A stretch of DNA of 64,000 bases, taken from the NCBI GenBank assembly GCA_902806575.1, contig CADCXD010000007.1, positions 1,860,001 to 1,924,000 on the forward strand, given 5' to 3'. Numbering within the stretch: position 1 is the first letter of the stretch; each line of letters opens with the position of its first letter. Positions 13,050 through 25,439 of this stretch are shown here, piece by piece. The DNA comes from Jackrogersella multiformis. Its lineage: Eukaryota > Ascomycota > Sordariomycetes > Xylariales > Hypoxylaceae. Made by a program: the position numbers and the translations under genes. The notes under the pieces are model-generated. The model had not been told where the DNA came from, did no database searches, and saw only the letters and a program-made list of their open reading frames with translations.

Positions 13050-14179
13050 TAACCGGATAAATTAAAAAAACTTTATATAAGATTAATTTTAATTAATATA
13101 AATATAAAATTTTAAATTTATAACGTTAATAATATTAAAGAAAAGTATAAAATTAAAAATAATACACTTAATTAAAAAAAATTATTCACAGTAAAAAATA
13201 AAGTAAAATTAAGTTAAAAACGCGTTAAAAAAGGGTAAAAATAAGCTAAAAACATTAAAAATAATTAAAAGTTAAATTAATTAATTTTCTCGAATAAAAG
13301 CCTTTCGTAAAAACTTTAAAAAAGATTAAATAAAGTAATAAAGTAATATTTAATATTTTAAAAGTATATAAAATTAATTCATTTAATTATAATACGTTTA
13401 AATAATTATAAAAAATTTAAATAAAAAGTTAAAAATAATTTATATAAAAATATATTAAAGTTTATTTTAAATTATATAAAGCTCGAAAAGTAAGTGTAAT
13501 TTAAAAGTATAATAAATATAATAAATATAATGAATATAATGAATATAATAAATATAATTTAATAATAAAAATATAATTAATTAATTAATTAAAAATCAAA
13601 GATATTTAATAAAAACGGGTTTAGGAATATTAATTTAATTAAGTAATTTTAAAGCCGCCGGTAAGCGCCGTTAATAAAATATAAAAAAAAAACGGTAAAA
13701 AGGTTTACGATATACGCGAAACGCGTAAAGTTAAACCACGAAGCCGCGAACGTATTAAGTAATTATAAAAAGTCGAAATAAAAAGTTAAATAATAGTTAA
13801 TTTTAAAGGTATATATTTTAAAGTATATAATTTTATAATTAATTAATTAATTAAAAAAAAGCATAAGTTAAATATTAAATTAACCGAGGTTAAATATAAT
13901 TTTATTAATTTTCAATAAAAACTTTTAATAAAAATACCTTTTTTAACTTTAAATTATTAAATAAATTAAAGCTTTAATATAATATAATTTATATTATTAA
14001 AATCGCTTAAAAATTATATAATTATTTATAAAAATAAATTAATTTAAATATATAATAAGAAAATTATTTAAGTAAAAAAAATAAAAGTAATTAATAAAAA
14101 ATAAAATATATTAAAGTTTTAAAAACTTATTTTAATTAACTCGAACTTACGGTTTAACGTAAGAAAATTTATCCGGTTA
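13050..14179. mobile_element. TIR element copy 2 (about 1.13 kb)
   Basis: The element is bounded by a perfect 14-bp inverted repeat: TAACCGGATAAATT at 13050-13063 and AATTTATCCGGTTA at 14166-14179. A second, more mutated copy lies about 3 kb to the left. Its size and inverted ends fit a DNA transposon or a non-autonomous derivative. No transposase can be read because RIP has removed all open frames. Confidence 0.6.
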
Positions 14180-15049
14180 ATTAATTAATTATTTACGTGT
14201 AATATAACCGTTATTTTTAATAATTATTTATTAATTTAAGGTATTTTTTATATTTACTAAAAACGTTTAAGTTATTTATAAAAGCTTTTTTTAATTTTTA
14301 ATTATCGCTTAATAAGCGTTTTTTTAAACGAGTATAATTCTATATATTTTAAATTTATTTAATTTCCGTGAAAATTTTAAAAGAATTATTTAATATAATA
14401 TTATTATATATTAAAACGTTACGTAAAAATATTTAAAGATTAAATTAATAATTAAATACTTATGTTTTAATTTTTAAAGTAACGATATTTTTTAATTATT
14501 AAATAATTATATTTTACTTTATATATAATTTTTATAAATTTCTTTTTATTATATTAACGTAATATTAATTTATAACGTTTTATTATTAATTTTTAAATTA
14601 ACGTGTTTTTTTATATAAAATTTTATAAAATTTAATAAATAAAAATATTTTTTTTAATTAATTTATAATTAAGGTTTTATAACGGTTATAACTTATTATA
14701 TTAAAACGACTTTAAATTTCCCGATAAATAATTTATTATTATTATTAATTACTTTTAATTAATTTAAAATTATATAAAAAAAAGTGTTTTTTTTTAAAAA
14801 AAATTATATTATATTTTAAAGTTTAATTATCGTTTTATAAAATTATAATTATTTTAATAATTTCCATCGTTATTTTCTTATTAATTTTAATTAATTATTT
14901 TATTATATTAAATTAAAAACTTTTATTTAACGTTAATATTAAATTAATTTTATAAAGTTTTTACTTAATTTATTATTAATAAATTTATAATTTATAATTA
15001 TTAAGCGAATAATTTTTTTAATTATTACGTTATTCTTTTTAATAAAAAA

Positions 15050-15320
15050 TATATAACGAAATAAATAATTAATATTTAAATAAAGTAATAAATTAAAAAC
15101 TATTTAAATTTTAATCGTAAATTATATTAATAAGTTTTTTTTTAAAAGAATAAAAAATAAACGTACGTTACGTTAAAAATTATAAAATATATATAAATAA
15201 TTATCGTATAACGATTTTTTAATTATTACTTAGAAATTTAACATTATTTAATTAAGCCGTTATTTTATTATATAACCGCTTTATTTTCGGTAAAAATAAG
15301 TTTTATATTTAATTTTTTAA
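15050..15320. repeat. direct repeat, copy 1 (with 16312-16550)
   Basis: The sequence shares blocks such as AACGAAATAAATAATTAATA and AAAAATAAGTTTTATATTTA, in the same order, with 16312-16550. The intervening spacing is about 1.25 kb. Element type is unknown. Confidence 0.45.
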
Positions 15321-16311
15321 ATTCTTTTTTAAAAAAGTTTAAGTAATAAATTAAATGAATTATATATAACGTAAAATTATTAAAATTATTAAGTTAAATT
15401 ATAAAGTTTTTATTTTATTTATTTATTTATTTTATATTAATATATAATTAAAGTTAAAAAGTGTATTATTAATTAAAGCTTTCGTATAAAAACGAAACTT
15501 TTATTATAAACTCGTTTTTTATTTTTATAAAATAACTTTTTATCGAAGTTTTTTTTTAACTTAATAAAAATATTTTAACTTTTCTTTTTATTTTAACTCG
15601 TAATATAACTTTTAATTTTTTAACTTTTTATCGTTTTTTCGCCGGCTTTTTATTATACGTTTATATTTTCTTTAATAATTATTTATTAAAGTTTTATTAA
15701 ATAATTTATATTATATTAATCGATATATATTAATTTCGTTAATTTTTATTTAATTTTTTAAAAAAACAATTAACAGTTACGTTATAATTTTTTTCGATTT
15801 ATACGTCGTTTTCTTTCGGCCGTTAATTATATATATTTTTTAATTATATATTATATATTTTTTCGGTTATTTATCGTAATTTTTACTTTTAAATTACGCG
15901 TTATATATATTTTTATTATATTTTTATTAAACCTTTAAAGTTTTTTTACCGTTTAATTATTATAAGTTTTTTATTTTTTTATTATACGCCGCGTTTTTTT
16001 CGGTCGTACGTTATATATTTTTTATATATATTTTTAATTATTTATCGCGTGTTTAATTTTTCGGTTATTTATTATTTTTTTTATTTTTCGATTATACGTT
16101 ATATATTATTTAACGGTTTAACGTATTTTTTATATTTTTTTAATTATATATTATAAATCTTTTAATTATACGTTATATATTTTTCGTTTTTTAATAATAT
16201 ATTTACCGGTTATTTCTTTTAAATTATTTATTATAAGTTTTTTAATCGTACGTTATATATATATATATATTTAAAAAATAAAACTTAATTTAATTATATT
16301 TTTACGTTTTA

Positions 16312-16550
16312 TAACGAAATAAATAATTAATATTTAAATAAAATTAAAATTTAATTATTATTTTTATTAATAAATTTTTATTTAAAAAATTAATAATTAT
16401 AAAATATATTAAAAGTTATAAAATATATATATTATTATATAACGAATTTTTAATTATTTATTATAATTTTAACGTTATTTAATAACTTTTTATTATATAA
16501 TTATTTTATTTTTCATAAAAATAAGTTTTATATTTAATTTTTTACACGTT
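16312..16550. repeat. direct repeat, copy 2 (with 15050-15320)
   Basis: This is the second copy of the block at 15050-15320, in the same orientation and with transition-rich divergence. A weaker related segment may occur near 16985-17055. Confidence 0.4.
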
Positions 16551-17763
16551 TTTATTTCGTTTTATTTTATAAAATTATCGTTTTTATTTTAAAATTATTA
16601 TAATATAATATATAAATAAAAGTTTTAATTTTTTTATAAAGTTTTATTATTATTATATATAAATTATATATATTATATAATTTATAATAATATTAAAAGT
16701 TTATAAAAAAACGAAGCTTTCGAATTATAAAAAAATATATATAAACACGTTTAATTAATTAACGAGTGTACGTATTAATTTATAAGTTATAATTCGTATT
16801 ATATACGTGTTATATTTATAATTTATAATAATATATAAATCGTAGTTTTTTTTATTCGTTATATATATATATAAAATATATAAATAAAAGTTTTAACTTT
16901 TTTATTATTAAAATATAATATTATTTTTATTTTTTTCGTTTTATTAAGTATTTATTATACGTTCGTTTTTTTAATAAAACTTTTATTATATAATTATTAT
17001 ATAAAATATTATTAATTTATTAACCGTTTATTTTTCGATAAAAACTTTTTCTTTTTATTAATTTTTTAATGTTTATTTTTACTCGTTATTATTATTATTA
17101 TAATTTATTTTACGTTTATTTATTCGTAACTTTTTAATTTTTTTTTAAAAAAGTTAATTTAAAGTTTTATTATTTATTATTTTTAATTATAATTTAATTA
17201 ACGATTAATTAATTAATTATTATTATTAAATTCGATTTTTTATAATTTTTATCGTTTATAATATTATAAAACTTAAAAAAAAATAAGTTATTTTTTTAAT
17301 TAATTTTAAACTTTTTTAAACGATTATAATTTAAATTTTTATCGTAATATTTTCGTTATTTTATATAATAAAAATATTTAATTAATTTATTATTATACGT
17401 AAATACGTAATTAAAATACGTATATATTATTTTATTAATATATAATATTATATTTTTTAAAAAATAATACGTAATTTATTAAATTTTTAATTTATTTAAA
17501 TTATTTCGTAATTTTTATTTTTATAATTTTAATATATTACGTTAATATATTTTAAAGTAAATATAAACCGCGTTATTTAATTTAAAATTATATATAATAA
17601 TTTTTTAAAATTTTAATTAAAGTATATTTTTTAATCGTTTTTAAAAATAATATAATAAAAAACTTTTTAAAAAATTTATTATAATAATATTTAATATTTC
17701 GTAATTATTTAAAAAATAAATTAATAATTATAATTAAAAAACTCGAAAAACGTCGTTTATAAT

Positions 17764-17796
<33 letters not shown>

Positions 17797-17930
17797 ATTA
17801 TAATTAAAAATATTTTAATATTTTAAATAATTTAAAAATAAATAACGAATTAATTTATTAGATGTAAAATTACTTAACTTAACTTAATTAATTTAAGAAA
17901 AAACAACTTAAGTAAATAAAAAGCATTTCG

Positions 17931-20900
17931 ATTATAATCCGAGCTAGCTGTCTTTTATTTATTCATTATTCTTAAAGATACTACCCTCCTATTCCTTATT
18001 TCCCTGCCATTCTCATCATTATCTCCGTATGATACTTCCCGCTTGCTAAGCGCTTCGAAGATGTTGGTATCATCTAATCAAGCTTAAGAAGATAGCTTAC
18101 AAAGACTCCGCACATTATACGTCGCGCCCAAGATGTTAATATTTCTTCTCAGGTTATTCCCTGAAGTCGCTGACCAGTAATCTAGACTGAAATTGATTCG
18201 GTAATACTTAACCTAGGTACCTAATTTAGCTGATAATTAATACGCGACGATAAGGGTTGCTTAGGGCTAACATTGACCCCTTTCAAGGTCTGGTGACAGC
18301 ATTATACTTTCTGGGTTGTAGTCTTTGATATTCCGCGCTTAATACATGGGGGTTATTTCGAACTGATTGGACACTGCTATATCTGAGAGCTCATGAATAC
18401 CTACCTAGGTAGGTAGGTAGGTAAGGAAGCTCTTGGCTACAGCTGCAAGGAATGGAAAGGCTTCTATGCGCATATTCCTTATCCGGCATCTTGACAGACG
18501 AAATAGGTCCGACCTATGTCGAGAAGCTACAATAACACCTTGCAGTGAGAATTATGAAGGTGAAATCTCACATTCATAATGTTTTGTGGTAGTACCCCAT
18601 GGTTGCCGTACCGACCAGTTTCTCAGGGGTAAAATGTAGAACCTTGAGGGCCACCGCTACAATATTCTAAACCCTGAAAACCTCCTCATCCACCACCCGT
18701 CTTATTACTCTCACAAATATTAGATTCTTTAACAAGATGAAACGATAAATCGCTTCGTGATATTGGAAAGCATATATCCTAATCTAACAGATCATCCTTG
18801 GGAGTCGTCCTCGCAGCGATATCACGAAGCCAAAATACCACCTGAACACGATTTTACATATATTCGACCCAAAGGAGACTAGGTCAAGAAGCTACACATA
18901 GTAGACTCGGTGTCCAGATACTACTTCGGTTCGCTTCTCGTCAGTATCTCTTAATCCAGTCCTTTATAGTCGTTCACATGTACGCTCACGAGGTCTATGT
19001 TGTCAGCGAGTTTAGCATCAGAAGAACTAGCTGGACCTTCTCCTCACTTGCCACTTACCTGCATACTTAGGTAGCCAATATAGTTCCAGAAGCCACAACG
19101 CATTTCGGTGCCCTAAAAGCGTGGGTAAGTCCACTACGGTCGGCTAGGAAGATCACGACACCACACAATGTAAGACCGAAAGAAGCACCGAAAATAAAAG
19201 AAGAAGAAAAGAGTAATATTGAATGTTAGTATTATTGATGATTTCTATGCGCTGTTAAGAAACCCTATTTTGTTCGACTCTTCTTTGCTTGTGAGCGCTG
19301 TACTGCTGGAGCATTCCCCAGATCTGTATAGAGGTCTATCACCCTGGCTCTCTCTCGAAAAAAAACACCGAAATGTAAGGCAGATATTAGCAATTGTATC
19401 AGTGATTTGACCAGTACCGCAGCTTATTTCTACAGGAAACTGTAGACTTCGAAAAGGAAAACTCACGATCCGCATACTGAGTTCTCAAGTGGGCTGAGAC
19501 AACGATACAGGGTCCAGTGGAAACTAGCTACATGCACGCAGGGACGAAGGTAGATCATTATTTGTTGTTAACAACATAACATCCTAAAAAAATTCAACCT
19601 GCCAGTCCCATAAGGCGAATTTCGTTGCCTTCTAAAGGATGTACCAAAGTGGGCGCATGGTTTGTTATATACGTCGACTGGTAATAGCAAATGCAGCAAC
19701 GAGAATTTTAGATGCTTCAACTTTTAAGGCCCTCGAGGACTACAAAATCCCCTCTTGGCATACGAGGATTAAACGTAGTTAAGATCCAAAGAATACGTTC
19801 CCTTCTAACCGCAGCTAATTTGAGTAAAATATTAATATCTCTTGTGACGGTACTTTACACGCCGGATCAGATGAACTCTTGCCTACGATATATACTCTGG
19901 AGGTAGGTATATATTATGGACCAGTTCCTATACACCTTATCTCTAGAATTTCATTTGCCTTTGGTTTAGTATCAAAAAGATCGATGTTACTGCATCTGCA
20001 CGATGGAAACAAACACTTTAGCCCCACGGATGCAAGGAAAGATGACGATGTCTTTAGGTATTATGTTTTATATTTCTAATAACATAAAGTCAGGAAATTT
20101 AGTTGCTATTATAACCACTTTGTGGTAATTAAGTCAGCATTTGATTTACAACGAAAACTCTTTATTAACTCTTCGTTGCCAGTTTCATTAGTCAAGTAAT
20201 ACTACGAATTTCGACATGCAAGCGTCGAGTCGGATTGCGAATGGGGCCATCGCACCACACGCAAGATTTGCCCCTTGCAGGTCTACAGTGAATTGACTAA
20301 AAATCTCCGGCCTCCCTGCAGCCTGCACGAATCTAGATTATCCCTTGTTGCCAAGGCTACCTAGCCTTCGTCAGCCTACCTACCGCATCGCTGCTAGGTA
20401 TATTATCATTACTACTTAGATATACGTATGCAGTAGAGAGCAAACGAGATATATACCTAGCTATGTATGTATGTAACCTACAGAATGGACATCGACCATG
20501 TAGTGTCCACTATTGTATACGAATATTGCTATATTCTTACTTCTACTCCTATTCCCACTCTTACCTACCTCTTTCTTGCTCGTTCTTTTTAGTATCCTTG
20601 ATATTCTAGAGTTGGCATTAGCTAAATTCTATAAGAAGGATGTAATTACATAGGTTATTACTTTATAATATTAGTTGATATTATACATACCTAAGTTAGG
20701 TACCTAAGGTATTCACCTCAGCTCTTGAATCTGTTAACGAGCTAGTCTCTATGAGGGAAACAGTTAAGTATTAGTTCTCGATTTTACCACCACCACCACT
20801 TATAAACCGCGTGATTCTCTTTAACCGAGTCAGCTTTCCAGGTTTTAGTCTTGGGGTAGGTAGGTAACACCGTATCACCACATATTAGTACCTAGATAGC

Positions 20901-21554
20901 TTAGGTCAGAGTTGAAGCTCGAAGCTCGAAGATTGAATGAAGCTCGAAGTCTGCTGGCATACAGGGCTTGGATTGGTGCGGCTAGAACTGCCTATCGCGA
21001 GACGTCGGACTCAGCGTACACAGCAGAAACCCGAAGGCTCGGAACAAGACCCCGTCGATATAAAAAATTCAAAACCAACACACGTAGTCTCATAACCTAA
21101 TGTGATTCGATATAGGCGGATATACTAGGGCTATCCAAATGCTGAGATCGGATCTCAATGAGCTAGTTCATTGGACCTACTTGCTAGTTGCGATACCGAC
21201 AACTGGATTCTATTAGTCACTGGATCGAGAGTGTCTGGGTGTGCATCCTGATAGACAACCCGCAGGCGTGACCGGTTCCGAGGCATGTGTATCACCTGCA
21301 GGCCAAGTCTGTAAGGTTCTCGAAGGAGCTAGAACTCGGAGGAGACCGACCAAACAGCAGTTATCGGATGCCGCACCTGACCACACCTCGACAGCCTCGA
21401 TCAACAGAAAGTCTCACGCCTTGTATCAGAAACGTGGCAAATCCCGTTCGAGCACTCGGCGCGGACTAGACTAGCGCGTATAATGTAAGCCGGATAGTGT
21501 AGGGGTGATAGGGGTTGGTACTCTGGCAATGAATTGCAACTTAGTATTATCCGG
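17931..21554. other. gene-poor island between two RIP blocks
   Basis: Base composition returns to normal but no gene could be assembled. Short frames occur (for example 19219-19410 and 20912-21100), none with a recognisable domain. A few TACCTAGGTA motifs are present (18215, 18400-18425, 20690-20710, 20850-20870). There is a 12-bp inverted repeat around 18755 and 18825 (CGCTTCGTGATA / TATCACGAAG). It may hold decayed genes or old transposon debris. Confidence 0.5.
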
Positions 21555-21862
21555 TGGTTGTCATACGGATAAGCTCCACGAAGCAAAGTATGATTAATAT
21601 ATGTAAGCTGGTAAATACGAGATATATTAAAACTTATAAAATAAAGCTATTAAATAAGGTTAATTAAAAGACTTAATTAATATATATAAAATTAAATTAA
21701 TAAGATTAAGTAAACGTTAATAACGTTTAAAAAAATATTTAAATTATATATATATAAATTATTACGTTTTTTTTTAAAACAAAAAAAGAATAAAAACTTT
21801 AAAATTATAAAAAATTTTTATTTAAAATTAAATTATAGTTTTAAGTTTTATTATTTTTATTA
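21555..21862 (+). repeat. 5' LTR
   Basis: The LTR starts TGGTTGTCATACGG. It aligns along its whole length with 28009-28317, differing mainly by C/T and G/A. The first ~55 bp keep normal composition, whereas the rest is RIP-mutated. The 3' end is placed at 21862, opposite the CA at 28316-28317. Confidence 0.75.
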
Positions 21863-24800
21863 TAAATAAATATTTTTTTAAAAAAACTTTATTTTTAAAA
21901 AAGTACGTATTTTTCGAAAAAAAAAATAATTCTTTTTTAAAAAATTATTTTATTTTAATTATTTATAAATAATTAACTTACTTAAAAAAGTTTTTTATTA
22001 AAATATATTATATTAATATTATTTATTAATTTTATTATTATATACGTTATTATAATTATAAAAAAAACTTTATATTTTATTATTTCGTAAATATTTAAAC
22101 CGAATATTTATATTTTAACTTTATTATTTATTAATTTATAAAACCTCGAATTACTTTTTTCGTTAAACGATAAATAATTTTTAAAATTTTTAATAATATT
22201 TTTTTTTATAAAACTTTAAAGTTAAAAATAAGTATAAAGAAAATTACCGTTTATAAAAACTTATTAAAATTAAACGACGCTTTAATATATAATTTTTTAT
22301 TAAAATATTTAAAATGGAAAATATATCGCTTTAAAACCTTTCTTTTATTCTTAAATTACCTTAATTTAATAACGATAATATTATAATTTTTTATAATCTT
22401 TAAAATTATAAAATAATTATATAAAACGTTTTTAACATTAATAATACCGAAATTAATTTTAATAACTTTTTTATATAATTTATTAAGTTTTATTAAAAAA
22501 TATATAATAATTATTATATTATTTAAACACTTATTATTATTATTATAAATAATTAAATTATTAATAAAAATTAAATTTAAAATTAATATAATATAATTTA
22601 AATAATTTATAATACGATAATTTAATTTAATTAAATCGATATAATATTAATAAACGAATAAATAACTTACTTTAAATAATAAATTTAATAAATTAATTTA
22701 AACTTTTTATAATAAGTTTAAAATATAATTACTTAATATATATAAAATAATTAAGCTTAATAAAAAGTTATTAATAAGTTTAAAAAAATAATTAATTATT
22801 ATTAATAAGCTTTTTAAACTTTTTATTAAAATATTAAAAAATAAAAGGATTTTTAATAAAAAATAATAAATTAAGTTTATATTAAAGAATTTTAAATTAA
22901 TAACCTTTTTATAAAAAAATATATAAACCTCGCGTATATTAACGTAAAAACCCGCCGTTAATTTAATAATTTAAAAGTTTATATTTAATTAATTTTTAAT
23001 AAATTAATTAATATTAATTTCGTTTTAAAAAATATTAAAAAACGTATTACATTAAAAACGTTAATTAAATTAAATCCCTTTAATCGAAAAAACTCGATAT
23101 ATTTTAAAATATTATTTATTAAGTATTTTAATTTAAAAGCTTAAATAAAAAACCTTTTTTTTATAATCCTTTTTATAAACTTAAGTTAAAAAAATAACTA
23201 AAAAGGCTTAAATATAATTTTATTTTATTAAAGTTAACCTTTTTATATTTAAAAATAATAAGGAAAGATTTTTTTTTAAAAAAGCTACCGAAATACTTAA
23301 TAATAACTTAAGTAACTTTAATTTTAATTATTAATCTTAAAACCTTAAATTACTTAAGGACCTTTTTAAAAAATTACTTTAAAATAATTTTACGTTTTTA
23401 TATAACGACGAAAATCCTTTACTTTAAAATAATAATAATTAATTATTTAAAGCTTTAAAACGATTAATTTATCTTTTTTATATTATAATTATCGTTAATT
23501 TAATATAACTTAATAAATTTACCGTTTATAATAATAAAGACTTTTTAAAGTTTTAAATTTAATAAATAAAAATTAAAATATACTTAAAAACGTATACGAA
23601 AAGTTTTCTTAAAGATTTTTATCGTATTAATTAAATTAAATTATTATTATTTAAAAAAGCATAATTATAACATTAATAACGTAAAAATTAAATTATGTAA
23701 TTAAAGGTTTTTAATATTTAAGTAATATACGTTATTACTTTTTAAAAACGTTTTATAAATCTTTCGAAAAAATACCGTAATTCGAAAAAAATAAATAAGT
23801 TTAAATATTAAAAAAACGTTACTTAATATCTTATTAAATTATTAAACCTTAATAAAATAATTTAATAGTTTAAAACGACGTTTTAAAATTATATCGTTAA
23901 AATTTTTCTTAACGAAATTATTAAATTAATTTATTTTAAATAAAAAAGATTTTCGAATATAAAAAAAAATTCTTACCGTTATTTAAAAAGTAAATTAAAT
24001 ATATAAAAATATATTAATTAATCCCGGTATTTCGGGGAAAAAAAAGCTCGTTTTAATTTAAAAGCCTTTAAAATTAAGCTAAATTAACCGCGAAAAAGAA
24101 AACCGTTTTAATTTAAGCTAAAATTAATTTTTAAAAAATAACGATAAACTTAAAAACGAAAGTAAATTAAAATTAAATTAAAAGAATAAGGTTTAATTTA
24201 ATAATAAAAATGCCTTAAAAATTAACTAAATAAATATAAATTAACGAAAAAAAGATAAAATTTTTTATTAACGTTATAAACGCGATAATTATTAATTTTT
24301 TTTTGCTTTATTAAAAAAAATATTAATAATAAGGACTTATTATTAAATCCGAATAAAATCTTTTTCGTAAAATAACCTTAAAAATAATATTTAATTTATA
24401 CTTTTACTATAAAAAAAGGTACGAATAAATATAACTTTACGGGAATTATTTTATTTTTAAATTATAAAAATCGAAAACTTTAATTCGGATTTTTAAATAA
24501 CCTTAACGTTATACCTCGTTAAATTTTATAACTAAATTAAAGTAAAGTTCGTTAAGTCGCGGTAATTAAAAAGCTAGCCGAAAATAAAATAAAAGTTATA
24601 AAAAAACCTCGCTTAAAATTAATTTCGAGATATAAATTTATTATTAATATAATATTAATATATAATAAAAAAACATTAAATATAAGCATTATTAAATTTA
24701 AAAAATCTAATTTTAATAATATTTTTTTTAAAATAAAAGAATAAAAATTACCGATTATTAAAAATTAATATACATAATTTATATTAACTTTCGATTTAAC

Positions 24801-25439
24801 TTAAATCCCTTTTATAAAACGTTATTATATCGATCTTTTTATCCTTCGTTATTAAAAAAAAAATTTTTTTAAAATTAATTTAAAATTAAACGTTTTAAAT
24901 AATAAATGCGATGTTATTATATTATAATAGTAAATAAAAATTTATAAATTTATAAACTTTTTTTTAAAATTAAAAAAAATTAAGTTTAATTTCTTTTATT
25001 ATTAAAAATATTATATTAATTTAATTTTATATAACCCGAAAAAGTTAATTAATATAATAATAATAAAAAATATTAAAGTAAAAAAAACATTAAAAAACGT
25101 TTTTAAAAAATTTCGTAAATTTATGTATATTATAATAAAGGAAATAAAATAACGTTTCTTAAATTATTAATTATAAAATCACGTTATCGATTTTTAAAAA
25201 AGAAAATCGCTTTTTTAAGAATCTTTTTACGTTATAAATAAAAAAAAACTCGATATATTAAAATTATAATTAAACGAAATGTTTAATAATAAACGTATTT
25301 AAAAATTAACTTTATTTTACGTAACATTTATAATATTTATAAATAAGTTAAATTTTTAAAACTTTTTTTAATTTATAATAAATTATAAAGGCTTAAATAA
25401 TATTATTATTTTTATCCGTTATTTTATATTTTTAATATT

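Larger units (their letters stand above)
9950..17930. repeat. AT-rich RIP-mutated repeat block
   Basis: About 8 kb is almost pure A/T with scattered CG dinucleotides, and no open frame survives. Composition changes abruptly at both edges. This is the classic product of repeat-induced point mutation acting on repeated DNA. Two internal repeat families are visible: a ~1.13 kb element at about 10023-11157 and 13050-14179, and a ~250 bp block repeated at about 15050-15320 and 16312-16550. The rest is too degraded to classify by eye. Internal spacing suggests nested or repeated insertions. Confidence 0.85.

Noticed and set aside
9950..17930. Mitochondrial insertion or centromere as explanation of the AT-rich block
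   Set aside because: No mitochondrial genes or tRNAs are visible. The internal repeats differ mainly by transitions, and scattered CG remains, both of which fit RIP better.
21213..21474. Overlapping frames on both strands just left of the retroelement
   Set aside because: No domain, no splice signals and no codon pattern; likely chance frames.
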